Source of the DNA: Bacteroidales bacterium
Lineage (GTDB): Bacteria; Bacteroidota; Bacteroidia; Bacteroidales; F082
Direction of reading: 5' to 3'
Length of the DNA stretch: 36,380 bases
Assembly: GCA_024400295.1 (NCBI GenBank)
Contig: JAKSNA010000027.1
Location: 1 to 36,380 of the forward strand
Shown: in pieces, positions 13,994 through 21,485 of the stretch
Position numbering within the stretch: the first letter of the stretch is position 1
How the letters are laid out: every line of letters starts with the position of its first letter
Notes under the pieces: model-generated
What the model saw: the letters and a program-made list of their open reading frames with translations, nothing else
What the model was told of the DNA's origin: nothing
The model's database searches: none
Program-made: the position numbers and the translations under genes

Positions 13994-15508
13994 ATGTTGA
14001 AAATAAAACGTTTTCTCACTTTAGGTGGTTTTATTGCTGTCATGGCTGCGTCATGCTCCCAGAAGTCATCAAAACCTAATGTTGTCTTCATCTTGTGCGA
14101 TGACATGGGCTACGGCGATTTGGGCTGCTACGGGCAGAACTATATTCAGACACCGAACATCGACAGCATGGCACGCTGCGGACTGCGTTTCACGCAGGCA
14201 TACGCCGGAAGCCCAGTCAGCGCGCCGTCGCGTGCCTCACTGATGACAGGCCAGCACACAGGCCATTGCGAAGTGCGCGGAAACAGGGAATACTGGCCGA
14301 AGTCGCCGAAAGTGAGATACGGCATCAATCAGGAATACGCCGTGACAGGTCAGCATCCGTATGATCCTGACCACATCATTCTGACTGAGATAATGAAGGA
14401 CAACGGCTACACTACCGGCGTGTTCGGGAAATGGGCCGGTGGCTTCGAGGGCAGCGTCTCCACTCCCGACAAGCGCGGCGTTGACGAGTTCTACGGCTAT
14501 ATCTGCCAGTATCAGGCGCATCTTTATTACCCGAATTTCCTGAACCGTTACAGCAAATCGAAGGGCGATAACGGCGTTGTCCGTGAAATTCTTGAAGAAA
14601 ACGTCAATCTTCCCATGTTTGGCGATGATTATTTCAAACGTTCGCAATATTCCGCCGACATGATTCATCGGAAGGCTCTTGAATGGCTTGACAATCAAGA
14701 TGAAAGACAGCCGTTTTTCGGGTTTTTCACCTATGCCTTGCCTCACGCGGAATTGGCGCAGCCGCATGATTCGATTTTACATTTTTATGAAAAACAATTT
14801 GTTGAGGATAAAGACTGGGACGGAAACGAAGGCTCGCGCTATAATCCGGTGATTCGAACACACGCGCAGTTTGCAGCGATGATTTCGCGTCTCGACGCTT
14901 ACGTGGGTGAGATAATGACCAAACTCAAAGAGAAAGGCCTTGACGAAAACACCATTGTTTTCTTCACTTCCGACAACGGGCCTCACGAGGAAGGCGGTGC
15001 AGACCCTGTATTCTTCGGGCGCGACGGCAAGCTCCGAGGACTGAAACGTCAGTGCTATGAGGGTGGAATCCGTATTCCGTTCATCGTCTATTGGAAAGGG
15101 AAAATAATGGCGGGGGAGAGCGACCACCAGCTCGCATTCTACGATGTCATGCCGACGCTGTGCGACCTGATTGGAGTGAAAGATTATGATAAAGTCTATG
15201 GTAATGTGGCGATTGACGAATACTTCGACGGCATCTCCTTCGCACCGACGTTATTGAAAAATGGCAGGCAGGAGGAACACGAATTTCTGTATTGGGAGTT
15301 TGAGGAGACCGACCAGATCGCGGTGCGGATGGGCGACTGGAAGATGGTAGTGGAAAGCGGAGAACCACATTTATACAACCTGTCAACCGACATCCACGAA
15401 GACCATGACATCGTCTCTGAAAATCAGGAAATCGTGGATAAGATGTTGCAAATAATTGAAAACGAGCATGTTGAGAATCCACTTTTCAAAGTGACTCTGC
15501 CTGAATGA
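13994..15508 (+). CDS. Serine-type sulfatase lipoprotein
   Basis: A 504-residue formylglycine-dependent sulfatase, which removes sulfate esters from sulfated glycans such as mucin or glycosaminoglycans. The signal peptide ends in a lipobox (AASC, Cys21), so it is probably anchored on the envelope. The metal-binding start is LCDDMGYGD (Asp36/Asp37) and the maturation motif is SAPSR (Ser76), the serine-type variant matured by radical-SAM anSME enzymes rather than by FGE. The C-terminal half has the FTSDNGPHEEGG metal site and a GGIRIPFIVYWKG block. A maturase gene lies directly downstream on the opposite strand, overlapping by 23 bases. Substrate specificity cannot be read from the sequence. 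Confidence 0.92.
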   Translation: MLKIKRFLTLGGFIAVMAASCSQKSSKPNVVFILCDDMGYGDLGCYGQNYIQTPNIDSMARCGLRFTQAYAGSPVSAPSRASLMTGQHTGHCEVRGNREYWPKSPKVRYGINQEYAVTGQHPYDPDHIILTEIMKDNGYTTGVFGKWAGGFEGSVSTPDKRGVDEFYGYICQYQAHLYYPNFLNRYSKSKGDNGVVREILEENVNLPMFGDDYFKRSQYSADMIHRKALEWLDNQDERQPFFGFFTYALPHAELAQPHDSILHFYEKQFVEDKDWDGNEGSRYNPVIRTHAQFAAMISRLDAYVGEIMTKLKEKGLDENTIVFFTSDNGPHEEGGADPVFFGRDGKLRGLKRQCYEGGIRIPFIVYWKGKIMAGESDHQLAFYDVMPTLCDLIGVKDYDKVYGNVAIDEYFDGISFAPTLLKNGRQEEHEFLYWEFEETDQIAVRMGDWKMVVESGEPHLYNLSTDIHEDHDIVSENQEIVDKMLQIIENEHVENPLFKVTLPE

Positions 15509-16739
15509 TTCGCATTATCTCCGCCGGAGCTTGATTTTTGTCCAACAGTTCGCACATCTTTTTCATGTAAGGCTCCGTGTGCCCGAAAAACATCTTGTAG
15601 CCTTCGCACAACGAGTTGAGCCCGGGCTCGCCGGTATTTGTGGTGGCAAAACGATGCTTCGGACACTCACCGTGACATAAAAACAGATATTCGCAATTCT
15701 GGCATTCTGTCGGCAATGCGTCGCGTTTGTCCATCCCGAAACGAAATTGCTTCATCATTGTTCTCAATTCCGCAAGTGGCTGATTCTTAATGTTTCCAAG
15801 CTTGTATTCCGGATAAACGAAATGATCGCAGCAATAAACATCGCCGTTGTGCTCGACCACGAGGCCATCACCGCATGTCTCCGAAAATGCGCATAATGTC
15901 GAAGGCATCCCGTACCATTGCGACAGCGTGATGTCGAAAAGCTGAACGAAAGTCTCACCGACATCATGGCGGATCCATTCATCGAAGACGTCAATCATAA
16001 ACTGCCCGAACCCGCGGGGAGAAACGGAATAAGGCGTTGGTTTTGAATATGTTGAACTTGGGCTGACAATCCTGCCGATTTTGTCAGTGTGTTCGAAAAC
16101 GGGCAGAAACTGTATGAATTTGCTGATTGAGCGCAGAAAGCGGTAAATCTCAACGCCAAGCCCTTCCGAGCGCGAGCTGATTGCGCATAATGTGTTGTAT
16201 TCCACGCCTTTGTGAAACATCAGCTCTATGCTATTCAATACTTTTTCAAATGAGGGCTGACGTTTGAAATCCAATCTGTTAGCATCGTGGATGTGTTGCG
16301 GACCGTCGATGGAAATTCCGATGAGGAAGTTGTTGTCACGGAAGAAATTGCACCAGCCGTCATTTATCAGCAGTCCGTTGGTCTGCAGTGAGTTGCTGAT
16401 TTTCTTTCCGTTGCAGTATTTGTTTTGAAATGCAATTGCCTTTTTGTAGAAATCCAAACCTGCGAGAAGCGGCTCGCCGCCGTGCCAGCAGAACGACACT
16501 TCAGGAGCTTCGACAGCTTCAATGTATTGTCTTACATACAGTTCCAGAAGCTCTTCGCTCATTTTCGGCTGCATGTTACCATACAAATCCGCCTTGCCGG
16601 AATAGTAGCAGTATCTGCAATTCAGGTTGCAGGCCGAACCGACAGGCTTCACCATTGTGCTGAAATCCAGCGGACTGGCGAGTTTCTGTGCTTCCGATAA
16701 GTTTATGTAATCGTTGGTGGACACTACAGCCGGTATCAC
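15486..16739 (-). CDS. Anaerobic sulfatase-maturating radical SAM enzyme (anSME)
   Basis: A 417-residue radical SAM protein with the cluster-binding CNLNCRYCYY motif (Cys37, Cys41, Cys44). It then has GGEPLLAG, a hallmark of anSMEs, and a C-terminal SPASM domain with a cysteine-rich tail (CGDGLVVEHNGDVYCCD, then CQNCEYLFLCHGECPKHRF) that binds auxiliary iron-sulfur clusters. It oxidises the active-site Ser or Cys of sulfatases to formylglycine. The start is a GTG overlapping the TGA of the upstream Rpn-type gene in a GTGA arrangement, suggesting translational coupling; the first downstream ATG (codon 29) would also leave the SAM motif intact. Its 3' end overlaps the convergent sulfatase by 23 bases, and that serine-type sulfatase is the obvious client. 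Confidence 0.93.
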   Translation of the reverse strand: MIPAVVSTNDYINLSEAQKLASPLDFSTMVKPVGSACNLNCRYCYYSGKADLYGNMQPKMSEELLELYVRQYIEAVEAPEVSFCWHGGEPLLAGLDFYKKAIAFQNKYCNGKKISNSLQTNGLLINDGWCNFFRDNNFLIGISIDGPQHIHDANRLDFKRQPSFEKVLNSIELMFHKGVEYNTLCAISSRSEGLGVEIYRFLRSISKFIQFLPVFEHTDKIGRIVSPSSTYSKPTPYSVSPRGFGQFMIDVFDEWIRHDVGETFVQLFDITLSQWYGMPSTLCAFSETCGDGLVVEHNGDVYCCDHFVYPEYKLGNIKNQPLAELRTMMKQFRFGMDKRDALPTECQNCEYLFLCHGECPKHRFATTNTGEPGLNSLCEGYKMFFGHTEPYMKKMCELLDKNQAPAEIMRIIQAESL

Positions 16740-17665
16740 TGCAATTCGGAGATTTCTTTTTCCGACAGACCTGTCGCCTGTATGATTTGTGCTGTCGGTA
16801 TTCCCATCTTCTTAAGGTTCGATGCAATCTCCAACTCGCGTTTCGCGCGTCCTTCTGCTCTGCCTTCTGCTCTGCCTTCTGCAAGTCCTTCTGCCCGGCC
16901 TTCAGCCTTGCCCTCGGCATGACCCAAAGCATGGCCTTCAATCTGTGCCGTGTCGATGACATCGTTCTGTATCATGATGTTGTCGATGTGTTTGTCGTAT
17001 GCCTGGCGCTCAGCTTTCGTCATCGCCAGATATTCTAACCTGCGCTTGGCCTCCTTCAGGCCTGGCGCAGTGGTGTTCTCGTCGATGACGCCGTTTTTCA
17101 GATACCGCATCCATTCCTCGATGTGGTTCTCCGGAATCTTGTCGAACGCCTTCACGCGTATCAGGTAATATTCCGGGAACACTTCCTTAGGGGCCTTCAT
17201 CCTTATCGCGTCTTTCTCGACGTTGGTGATCTGCAACGTGTCGTTGGTGTTCAAGCCCACGAAACTCGTCTGCCCGTGATAGATGTAATCGTCGCCCTTG
17301 CCGAGGTCGAAATAAAGGATGTTGATGCTATAGACTTTCTTGACCTTGTTGTACTTCTCGCCGAGGTCGATGTGCTCCGTGATGGTCTTCGCCACGCCGT
17401 AGAGAATGCGTTCAAGGAAATAAATCTCGCGCGTCTGCTGGATCTCGACGATTATTATCTCGCCCTTCGAGTTCTTCGCCTTGATGTCAACGCGGTTGAA
17501 CTTGTCGTCTTCGTACTTTTGGTTGCTCTCGCTCTCAAGCAGCTCCTCGATGTGAATCTCCTCGTTGAGAAGCACGCTGATCAGCCCTTCAAAAACGCAG
17601 AAATTTGCTTTGTCACGCAGGACGGTCTTCGCCGCCCAGTCGAATCTGATGTATCGATTGCTCAT
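16736..17665 (-). CDS. Rpn-family PD-(D/E)XK nuclease (transposase-like)
   Basis: A 309-residue protein of the Rpn/PDDEXK_2 family, DNA endonucleases linked to RecA-independent recombination and formerly labelled putative transposases. It opens with the family signature MSNRYIRFDWAAKTVLRDKA. The nuclease core has Asp60 in FNRVDIKA and Glu74-x-Gln76 in IIIVEIQQT. The C-terminal part is a run of four-residue repeats of the type AEGR/AEGL/AEGK, followed by a helix-turn-helix-like tail (LKKMGIPTAQIIQATGLSEKEI). I start it at the ATG at 17665, not at the upstream extension. It carries a -7 element 26 bases upstream and appears to be the first gene of a two-gene operon with the anSME. Confidence 0.87.
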   Translation of the reverse strand: MSNRYIRFDWAAKTVLRDKANFCVFEGLISVLLNEEIHIEELLESESNQKYEDDKFNRVDIKAKNSKGEIIIVEIQQTREIYFLERILYGVAKTITEHIDLGEKYNKVKKVYSINILYFDLGKGDDYIYHGQTSFVGLNTNDTLQITNVEKDAIRMKAPKEVFPEYYLIRVKAFDKIPENHIEEWMRYLKNGVIDENTTAPGLKEAKRRLEYLAMTKAERQAYDKHIDNIMIQNDVIDTAQIEGHALGHAEGKAEGRAEGLAEGRAEGRAEGRAKRELEIASNLKKMGIPTAQIIQATGLSEKEISELQ

Positions 17666-17690
17666 AATAAGGTTGTTTAAAATTATGGCG

Positions 17691-17698
17691 CAAAGATA
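17691..17698 (-). promoter_or_regulatory. -7 promoter element of the Rpn-anSME pair
   Basis: Read on the minus strand the sequence is TATCTTTG, followed by C, 26 bases upstream of the Rpn start codon. The -33 region is unremarkable. Confidence 0.5.
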
Positions 17699-17742
17699 CA
17701 TATTATTTTTTGAACTGATGCCATTTGAAATTGAAAAAATGT

Positions 17743-17750
17743 TACATTTG
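17743..17750 (+). promoter_or_regulatory. -7 promoter element of the PEGA-protein gene
   Basis: TACATTTG followed by C, a perfect TAnnTTTG match, is 41 bases upstream of the start codon. It is back to back with the Rpn promoter, so the 125-base region is a divergent control region. Confidence 0.5.
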
Positions 17751-17790
17751 CAAAATTTTAGTTTTTCCGAAAAAATAATCTGTTGAAAAA

Positions 17791-19848
17791 ATGAGAAAAT
17801 ATATTGTATTGATAGTCACGCTTTTGCTTACACTTAACGTGAAGGCGCAGCTCGTTGTCGAACCGGACTCGTTCAAGGAAGTGCCGGGCTTTGTGATTCT
17901 CGACCATGACAAGACTGACATCAACGACGTGCCTTTCGCCGTCATCAAGATAAGGACGCGTAACATCGACGACAGCCAGCGGCGCAAACTGACGTTCGGA
18001 GGCAACCTCTCAATCGACACCGACATTCAATATAAAGTAGGCGAGGTGTGGCTGTACCTGACTTATCACGCCGATTACATAAAGATCTCGCACCCCGACT
18101 TCAGCTCCACCGAGTTCACGTTCCCGTACGACATGAAACCCAACGGCTGCTACGAGCTGACGCTGGTAAACAACTCCAACTTCGGTGCCGCCGTGCCTGT
18201 GAAGCAACAATATAACTATCTGATCGTGAAGGCCGACCAACCTGATGCCGCCATCTCGTTCGACGGACAGTTTGTCAATATGGGCGAGGCGTCGAAGTCG
18301 TATAAGGTTGGCGAGACACACACATGGAGCATCGAGTGCGAGCTTTACCATCCCGAAAGCGGCAGCGCCACGATAGTGAAGGACAACGCCGTGACCGTCG
18401 AGAAGACACTGCGCCCGGCATTCGGCTTCATAAATATCACCTCCACGCCTGAAAGCGGCGCGACCGTGTTTGTCGATAATAAAAAAGTCGGCACGACGCC
18501 GTTCAAGACCGACCGCATTGCCAGTGGCGAACATAAAGTGCGCGTGATGAAGGAGATGTACTCCACCGCCGAGAAGACCGTCACCGTGACCGACGGCAAC
18601 ACCACACAAGCCGCCATCGCACTCTCGGCCAACTTCGTGAACGCGACAGTGACGACCGACCCTGACTCCGACATCTACATCGACAGCGAGCTGAAGGGCA
18701 AGGGCCGCTGGACGGGCCGCCTCTCCGACGGCAGCCACACCTTCGAGGCACGCAAGGCCTCGCACAAGCCTTCCTTCAAAAACGTGACGCTGACCATCGG
18801 CAAGGACGAGAACATAACGATATCGAACCCAGAGCCGATATATGGAACCCTCGACGTGAACTCCTCGCCAATGGGCGCGACGATAACCATAGACGGACGT
18901 AACTGCGGCACGACACCCAAGGTGTTGTACGATGTGCTGATAGGCAATCACGAACTCAGACTCGAGAAGAGCGGCTGCGCACCAGTGACAAAGACCATAA
19001 CCCTCGACGAGACCAACCTCCTTGCCGTGAACGAGAAGCTGCCGACCGGCCGCGAGATAAGCATCTCAACCGACCGGCAGGGCGACGAAATCTATTGCGA
19101 CGGCAACTACCTTGGCGTAAGTCCGCTGACCGCCACACTTTCGTTCGGCAGCCACAGCCTCAAGGCCGTGCGCGACTCGAAGTCCGTTGAGAAGACCGTA
19201 ACCGTCGCGCAGACCGGCGGCGACAGCTCGGTGAGACTGGCGTTCAAGCAGGAAATAAACGGCCACGAGTACGTTGACCTCGGCCTTCCGAGCGGCCTCT
19301 TGTGGGCTACATGCAACGTGGGCGCAAGCAGGCCAGAAGACTACGGCAACTACTATGCCTGGGGCGAGACGGCGACAAAGAGCACGTATGATTGGAGCAC
19401 ATACAGGTGGTGCCGTGGCAGCGATAAAACCCAGACGAAGTACAATACGAAATCTGATTATGGCACAGTCGATAACAGAACGGTTTTGGAGATGAGCGAC
19501 GACGCTGCTCGCGCGAACTGGGGCGGTGACTGGCGTATGCCGACAACTGAAGAGTGTAGAGAACTGAAGGACGAATGCACATGGACGTGGACAACACAGG
19601 GTGGGAAGAACGGCTACTGCGTGACAGGGCCTAACGGCGGCAGCATATTTCTCCCGGCTGCGGGCTACCGCAGTGGGACGAGTCTCGGCAGTGCGGGTTC
19701 CTACGGCTACTACTGGTCGAGTTCGCTCTACTCGTCCGATCCCCTCAACGCGTACGGCATGTTCTTCATTTCGGTCTTTGTGAATCCGCAGAGCTACCCC
19801 ACTCGGTACGACGGTCAAAGTGTGCGTCCGGTGCGCCCCGCCCGGTAG
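17791..19848 (+). CDS. Secreted PEGA-repeat protein with FISUMP-like C-terminus
   Basis: A 685-residue protein with a signal peptide (MRKYIVLIVTLLLTLNVKAQ). The N-terminal 210 residues are of unknown fold. Four PEGA-type units follow at about residues 215, 290, 360 and 428, recognisable by stretches such as STPESGATVFVDNKKVGTTP and SSPMGATITIDGRNCGTTP. The last 190 residues form a FISUMP/C-lectin-like domain beginning EYVDLGLPSGLLWATCNVGA, with WGGDWRMPT and a C-terminal YYWSSS...SVRPVRP block. PEGA modules are linked to surface or envelope polysaccharide contacts; the terminal domain family is often found in repeated or variable Bacteroidota surface proteins. The DNA is GC-richer than most genes here. 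No catalytic residues are evident. Confidence 0.82.
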   Translation: MRKYIVLIVTLLLTLNVKAQLVVEPDSFKEVPGFVILDHDKTDINDVPFAVIKIRTRNIDDSQRRKLTFGGNLSIDTDIQYKVGEVWLYLTYHADYIKISHPDFSSTEFTFPYDMKPNGCYELTLVNNSNFGAAVPVKQQYNYLIVKADQPDAAISFDGQFVNMGEASKSYKVGETHTWSIECELYHPESGSATIVKDNAVTVEKTLRPAFGFINITSTPESGATVFVDNKKVGTTPFKTDRIASGEHKVRVMKEMYSTAEKTVTVTDGNTTQAAIALSANFVNATVTTDPDSDIYIDSELKGKGRWTGRLSDGSHTFEARKASHKPSFKNVTLTIGKDENITISNPEPIYGTLDVNSSPMGATITIDGRNCGTTPKVLYDVLIGNHELRLEKSGCAPVTKTITLDETNLLAVNEKLPTGREISISTDRQGDEIYCDGNYLGVSPLTATLSFGSHSLKAVRDSKSVEKTVTVAQTGGDSSVRLAFKQEINGHEYVDLGLPSGLLWATCNVGASRPEDYGNYYAWGETATKSTYDWSTYRWCRGSDKTQTKYNTKSDYGTVDNRTVLEMSDDAARANWGGDWRMPTTEECRELKDECTWTWTTQGGKNGYCVTGPNGGSIFLPAAGYRSGTSLGSAGSYGYYWSSSLYSSDPLNAYGMFFISVFVNPQSYPTRYDGQSVRPVRPAR

Positions 19849-19892
19849 TTCTTAGAATTTAACCTGCCTTGTCAAGGAAGAAGAGACCTCGT

Positions 19893-19977
19893 CCTGCTGC
19901 GGAGTGGTTGCATGGGCATCGGCGTCCGCCCTCAGGCGGGCTACCAAGCCGATGTCCGGCAACCACGCCGCAGCAGG
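19893..19977. repeat. Large imperfect hairpin (85 bp)
   Basis: The outer arms 19893-19911 and 19959-19977 match over 18 of 19 bases (CCTGCTGCGGAGTGGTTGC against its complement with A/C at one place). A second inner pair, GGGCATCGGC near 19914 and GCCGATGTCC at 19948-19957, matches in nine of ten, and a short inner stem GTCCGCC-CTCA-GGCGGGC forms the tip. No gene is present. It lies between the PEGA-protein stop and the REP array; no T tract follows, so it is not a simple terminator. Confidence 0.7.
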
Positions 19978-19996
19978 GGAATTTTTTTCGGGTTTG

Positions 19997-20115
19997 AGAC
20001 GGGGCATGCCCCGTCTGTACGTCTGTTACGCCGATGGAATGTAATCCGAGGTTTTGGTTATATATGGTTGTCAACCCGTCGTTGTCCGGCGGTAGAGACG
20101 GGGCATGCCCCGTCT
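19997..20115 (+). repeat. REP unit 1
   Basis: Palindromes at 19997-20016 and 20096-20115. The spacer carries GTACGTCTGTTACGCC next to the first and GTTGTCCGGCGGTAG before the second. It is followed by two copies of a 19-base CTGTCTCAAAGAAAA-type stretch and a degenerate third stem (GTAG at 20148). Confidence 0.88.
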
Positions 20116-20171
20116 CAAAGAAAAATCCCTGTCTCAAAGAAAAGGTTGTAGAGACGCGCCGCAGGCTGTAG

Positions 20172-20290
20172 AGACGGGGCATGCCCCGTCTGTACGTCTG
20201 TTGCGCCGAGGGAATGTAATCCGAGGTTTTGATTATATATGGTTGTCAATCCGTCGTTGTCCGGTTGTAGAGACGGGGCATGCCCCGTCT
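20172..20290 (+). repeat. REP unit 2
   Basis: Palindromes at 20172-20191 and 20271-20290, both with GTAG. The 79-base spacer is nearly identical to that of unit 1, and the unit begins 175 bases after unit 1. The tail has GTCTGAATGAAAA in place of GTCTCAAAGAAAA. Confidence 0.9.
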
Positions 20291-20415
20291 GAATGAAAAA
20301 TCCCCGTCTGAATGAAAATGTTGTGGAGACGCGCCGCAGGTTGTAGAGACGGGGCATGCCCCGTCTGTACGTCTGTTGCGCAGAGGGGGTGATGACGATG
20401 TTTTTGGTACTTTTT

Positions 20416-20976
20416 TCAATCATAAAACTCGTCTCCCTGCCAAGTTCCGATGTTGTTCTCGATATATGTTTTGATGGCAGCCATTTCTTCTGTATTTCTG
20501 ATAAAATGGTCGTGAAATCTTGTCTGCCATTCAAAGGGAACGTCGTTGTCGGTCGCAAATCTTTTTATTGCGCTTTTCAGTGAACCGACCACAACTGAAA
20601 GCCTCCCTTTCCTTTTTGAAGTCATTTGCATCTGATGATTGACATTCAAATCGTTATTCGAAGTGTGTTGAACGTCAGTGTTTAGTTCGTTAGTGTTGTG
20701 TGCAACATAGAAAATGACGTGAATATGGTTTGGCATTATCACAAATGATTCTACGGAACAATATGGATGGTGATTCTGTATTTCTGTAATTGTATTAGAT
20801 GCAAACTCACCGATTGCTGAAAGAATAATTCTGCCATCTGATATTTCTCCGAGAGTATGCTCTCTATCCTTTGTGCAAAACGTCACAAAGAAATAGCCGT
20901 TGTTGTAATCGATACTTTTGAGCCTCGTCGATTCTATTCGGTATTTGTTTTGAAATAAGTCTGTAATGACGGCCAA
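20416..20976 (-). CDS. REP-associated tyrosine transposase (RAYT, Y1_Tnp)
   Basis: A 186-residue Y1 HUH-type single-strand DNA transposase of the REP-associated class. The HUH metal site is HIH at 84-86 in VIMPNHIHVIF, and the catalytic tyrosine is Tyr171 in TYIENNIG after the FIRNTEEMAAIKTY block. The N-terminus KYRIESTRLKSIDYNNGYFF and the GRLSVVVGSLKSAIKRFA helix are typical of Bacteroidota RAYTs. Both catalytic elements are present and no frameshift is seen, so it looks functional. It begins with a TTG codon (20976), since no ATG precedes the conserved N-terminus, with a -7 element 14 bases upstream. RAYTs act on REP hairpins, and the gene sits inside a unit of such hairpins. Confidence 0.92.
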   Translation of the reverse strand: MAVITDLFQNKYRIESTRLKSIDYNNGYFFVTFCTKDREHTLGEISDGRIILSAIGEFASNTITEIQNHHPYCSVESFVIMPNHIHVIFYVAHNTNELNTDVQHTSNNDLNVNHQMQMTSKRKGRLSVVVGSLKSAIKRFATDNDVPFEWQTRFHDHFIRNTEEMAAIKTYIENNIGTWQGDEFYD

Positions 20977-20989
20977 ATGTTTAACGTTG

Positions 20990-21021
20990 CAAAATTACAT
21001 TTAAAAAACAAACAAGAGCAA
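20990..21021 (-). promoter_or_regulatory. Promoter of the RAYT gene
   Basis: On the minus strand TTG (complement of 21019-21021) is separated by 21 bases from TAATTTTG (complement of 20990-20997), a good TTG-N21-TAnnTTTG promoter. The leader before the TTG start codon is only a few bases. Confidence 0.55.
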
Positions 21022-21123
21022 CTATTTTGAAGAAATAATTGTCAATCCGACGTTGTCCGGCGGTAGAGACGGGGCATGCCCCGTCTCAAAGAAAATGTTG
21101 TATAGCCGCGTCGCAGATTGTAG

Positions 21124-21246
21124 AGACGGGGCATGCCCCGTCTGTACGTCTGTTACGCCGAGGGAATGTAATCCGAGGTTTTGATTATATATGGTTGTCA
21201 ATCCGTCGTTGTCCGGCGGTAGAGACGGGGCATGCCCCGTCTCTAC
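21124..21246 (+). repeat. REP unit 4
   Basis: Palindromes at 21124-21143 and 21223-21242 with the 99-base spacing and the conserved spacer. The last copy is followed by CTAC, so GTAG and CTAC flank it symmetrically, which is true of no other copy. It starts 57 bases after the second palindrome of unit 3. Confidence 0.88.
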
Positions 21247-21443
21247 GGTTGGAAATCCGAGGGTTTGTCAAACCAAGGTTTTTCTGCGTATAAAGAAAAC
21301 TATTTCGCATTTTTGAAATTTTTGTATTTCTGCGAAATAGAAAAAATCAAAGAAGAATCCGGCGCGTGCACCGTCTCCGCGTATTCAGGCATTCAAAATA
21401 TTAATCTTTTGCGGCGAATCATCCAATCTGTCCGATTTTTTTG

Positions 21444-21451
21444 TACCTTTG
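21444..21451 (+). promoter_or_regulatory. -7 promoter element of the AlbA_2 gene
   Basis: TACCTTTG followed by C, a perfect TAnnTTTG match, lies 34 bases before the ATG at 21486. The interval 21247-21485 contains no gene. Confidence 0.5.
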
Positions 21452-21485
21452 CAATTTCATTTTCAGGTGAAAAACTTTGAGAATT

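Larger units (their letters stand above)
20347..21086 (+). repeat. REP unit 3, interrupted by the RAYT gene
   Basis: Palindromes at 20347-20366 and 21067-21086, both with GTAG. The first is followed by the usual GTACGTCTGTTGCGC start of the spacer, and the second is preceded by the usual spacer end GTTGTCCGGCGGTAG. The two are 720 bases apart instead of 99, the extra 621 bases being the RAYT gene and its promoter. Confidence 0.88.
19997..21246 (+). mobile_element. REPtron: REP palindrome array with embedded RAYT
   Basis: Eight exact copies of the 20-base palindrome AGACGGGGCATGCCCCGTCT lie at 19997, 20096, 20172, 20271, 20347, 21067, 21124 and 21223. Seven are directly preceded by GTAG, the tetranucleotide that marks REP elements recognised by RAYT enzymes; the first is preceded by TTTG instead. 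They form four units in the same orientation, each with two palindromes about 99 bases apart. Spacers between palindromes are conserved and unit spacing is 175 bases between units 1, 2 and 3. The RAYT gene is inside unit 3. Short reading frames in this region that repeat the peptide ETGHAPS are translations of the palindromes, not genes. Apart from the RAYT there is no gene here. Confidence 0.9.

Noticed and set aside
18010..19818. Long minus-strand open frames (313 and 250 codons) opposite the PEGA protein gene
   Set aside because: They are antisense to a gene with clear signal peptide and domains in a GC-richer stretch, are rich in Arg, His and Val as expected for shadow frames, and lack start-region features.
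19997..21246. CRISPR array
   Set aside because: The repeats are perfect palindromes with conserved (not unique) spacers and no cas genes; they match REP/BIME units instead.
19912..21293. Short reading frames translating to peptides with repeated ETGHAPS and related words (both strands)
   Set aside because: They are translations of the GGGGCATGCCCC palindromes and their spacers; the repeated peptides follow DNA periodicity, not protein conservation.
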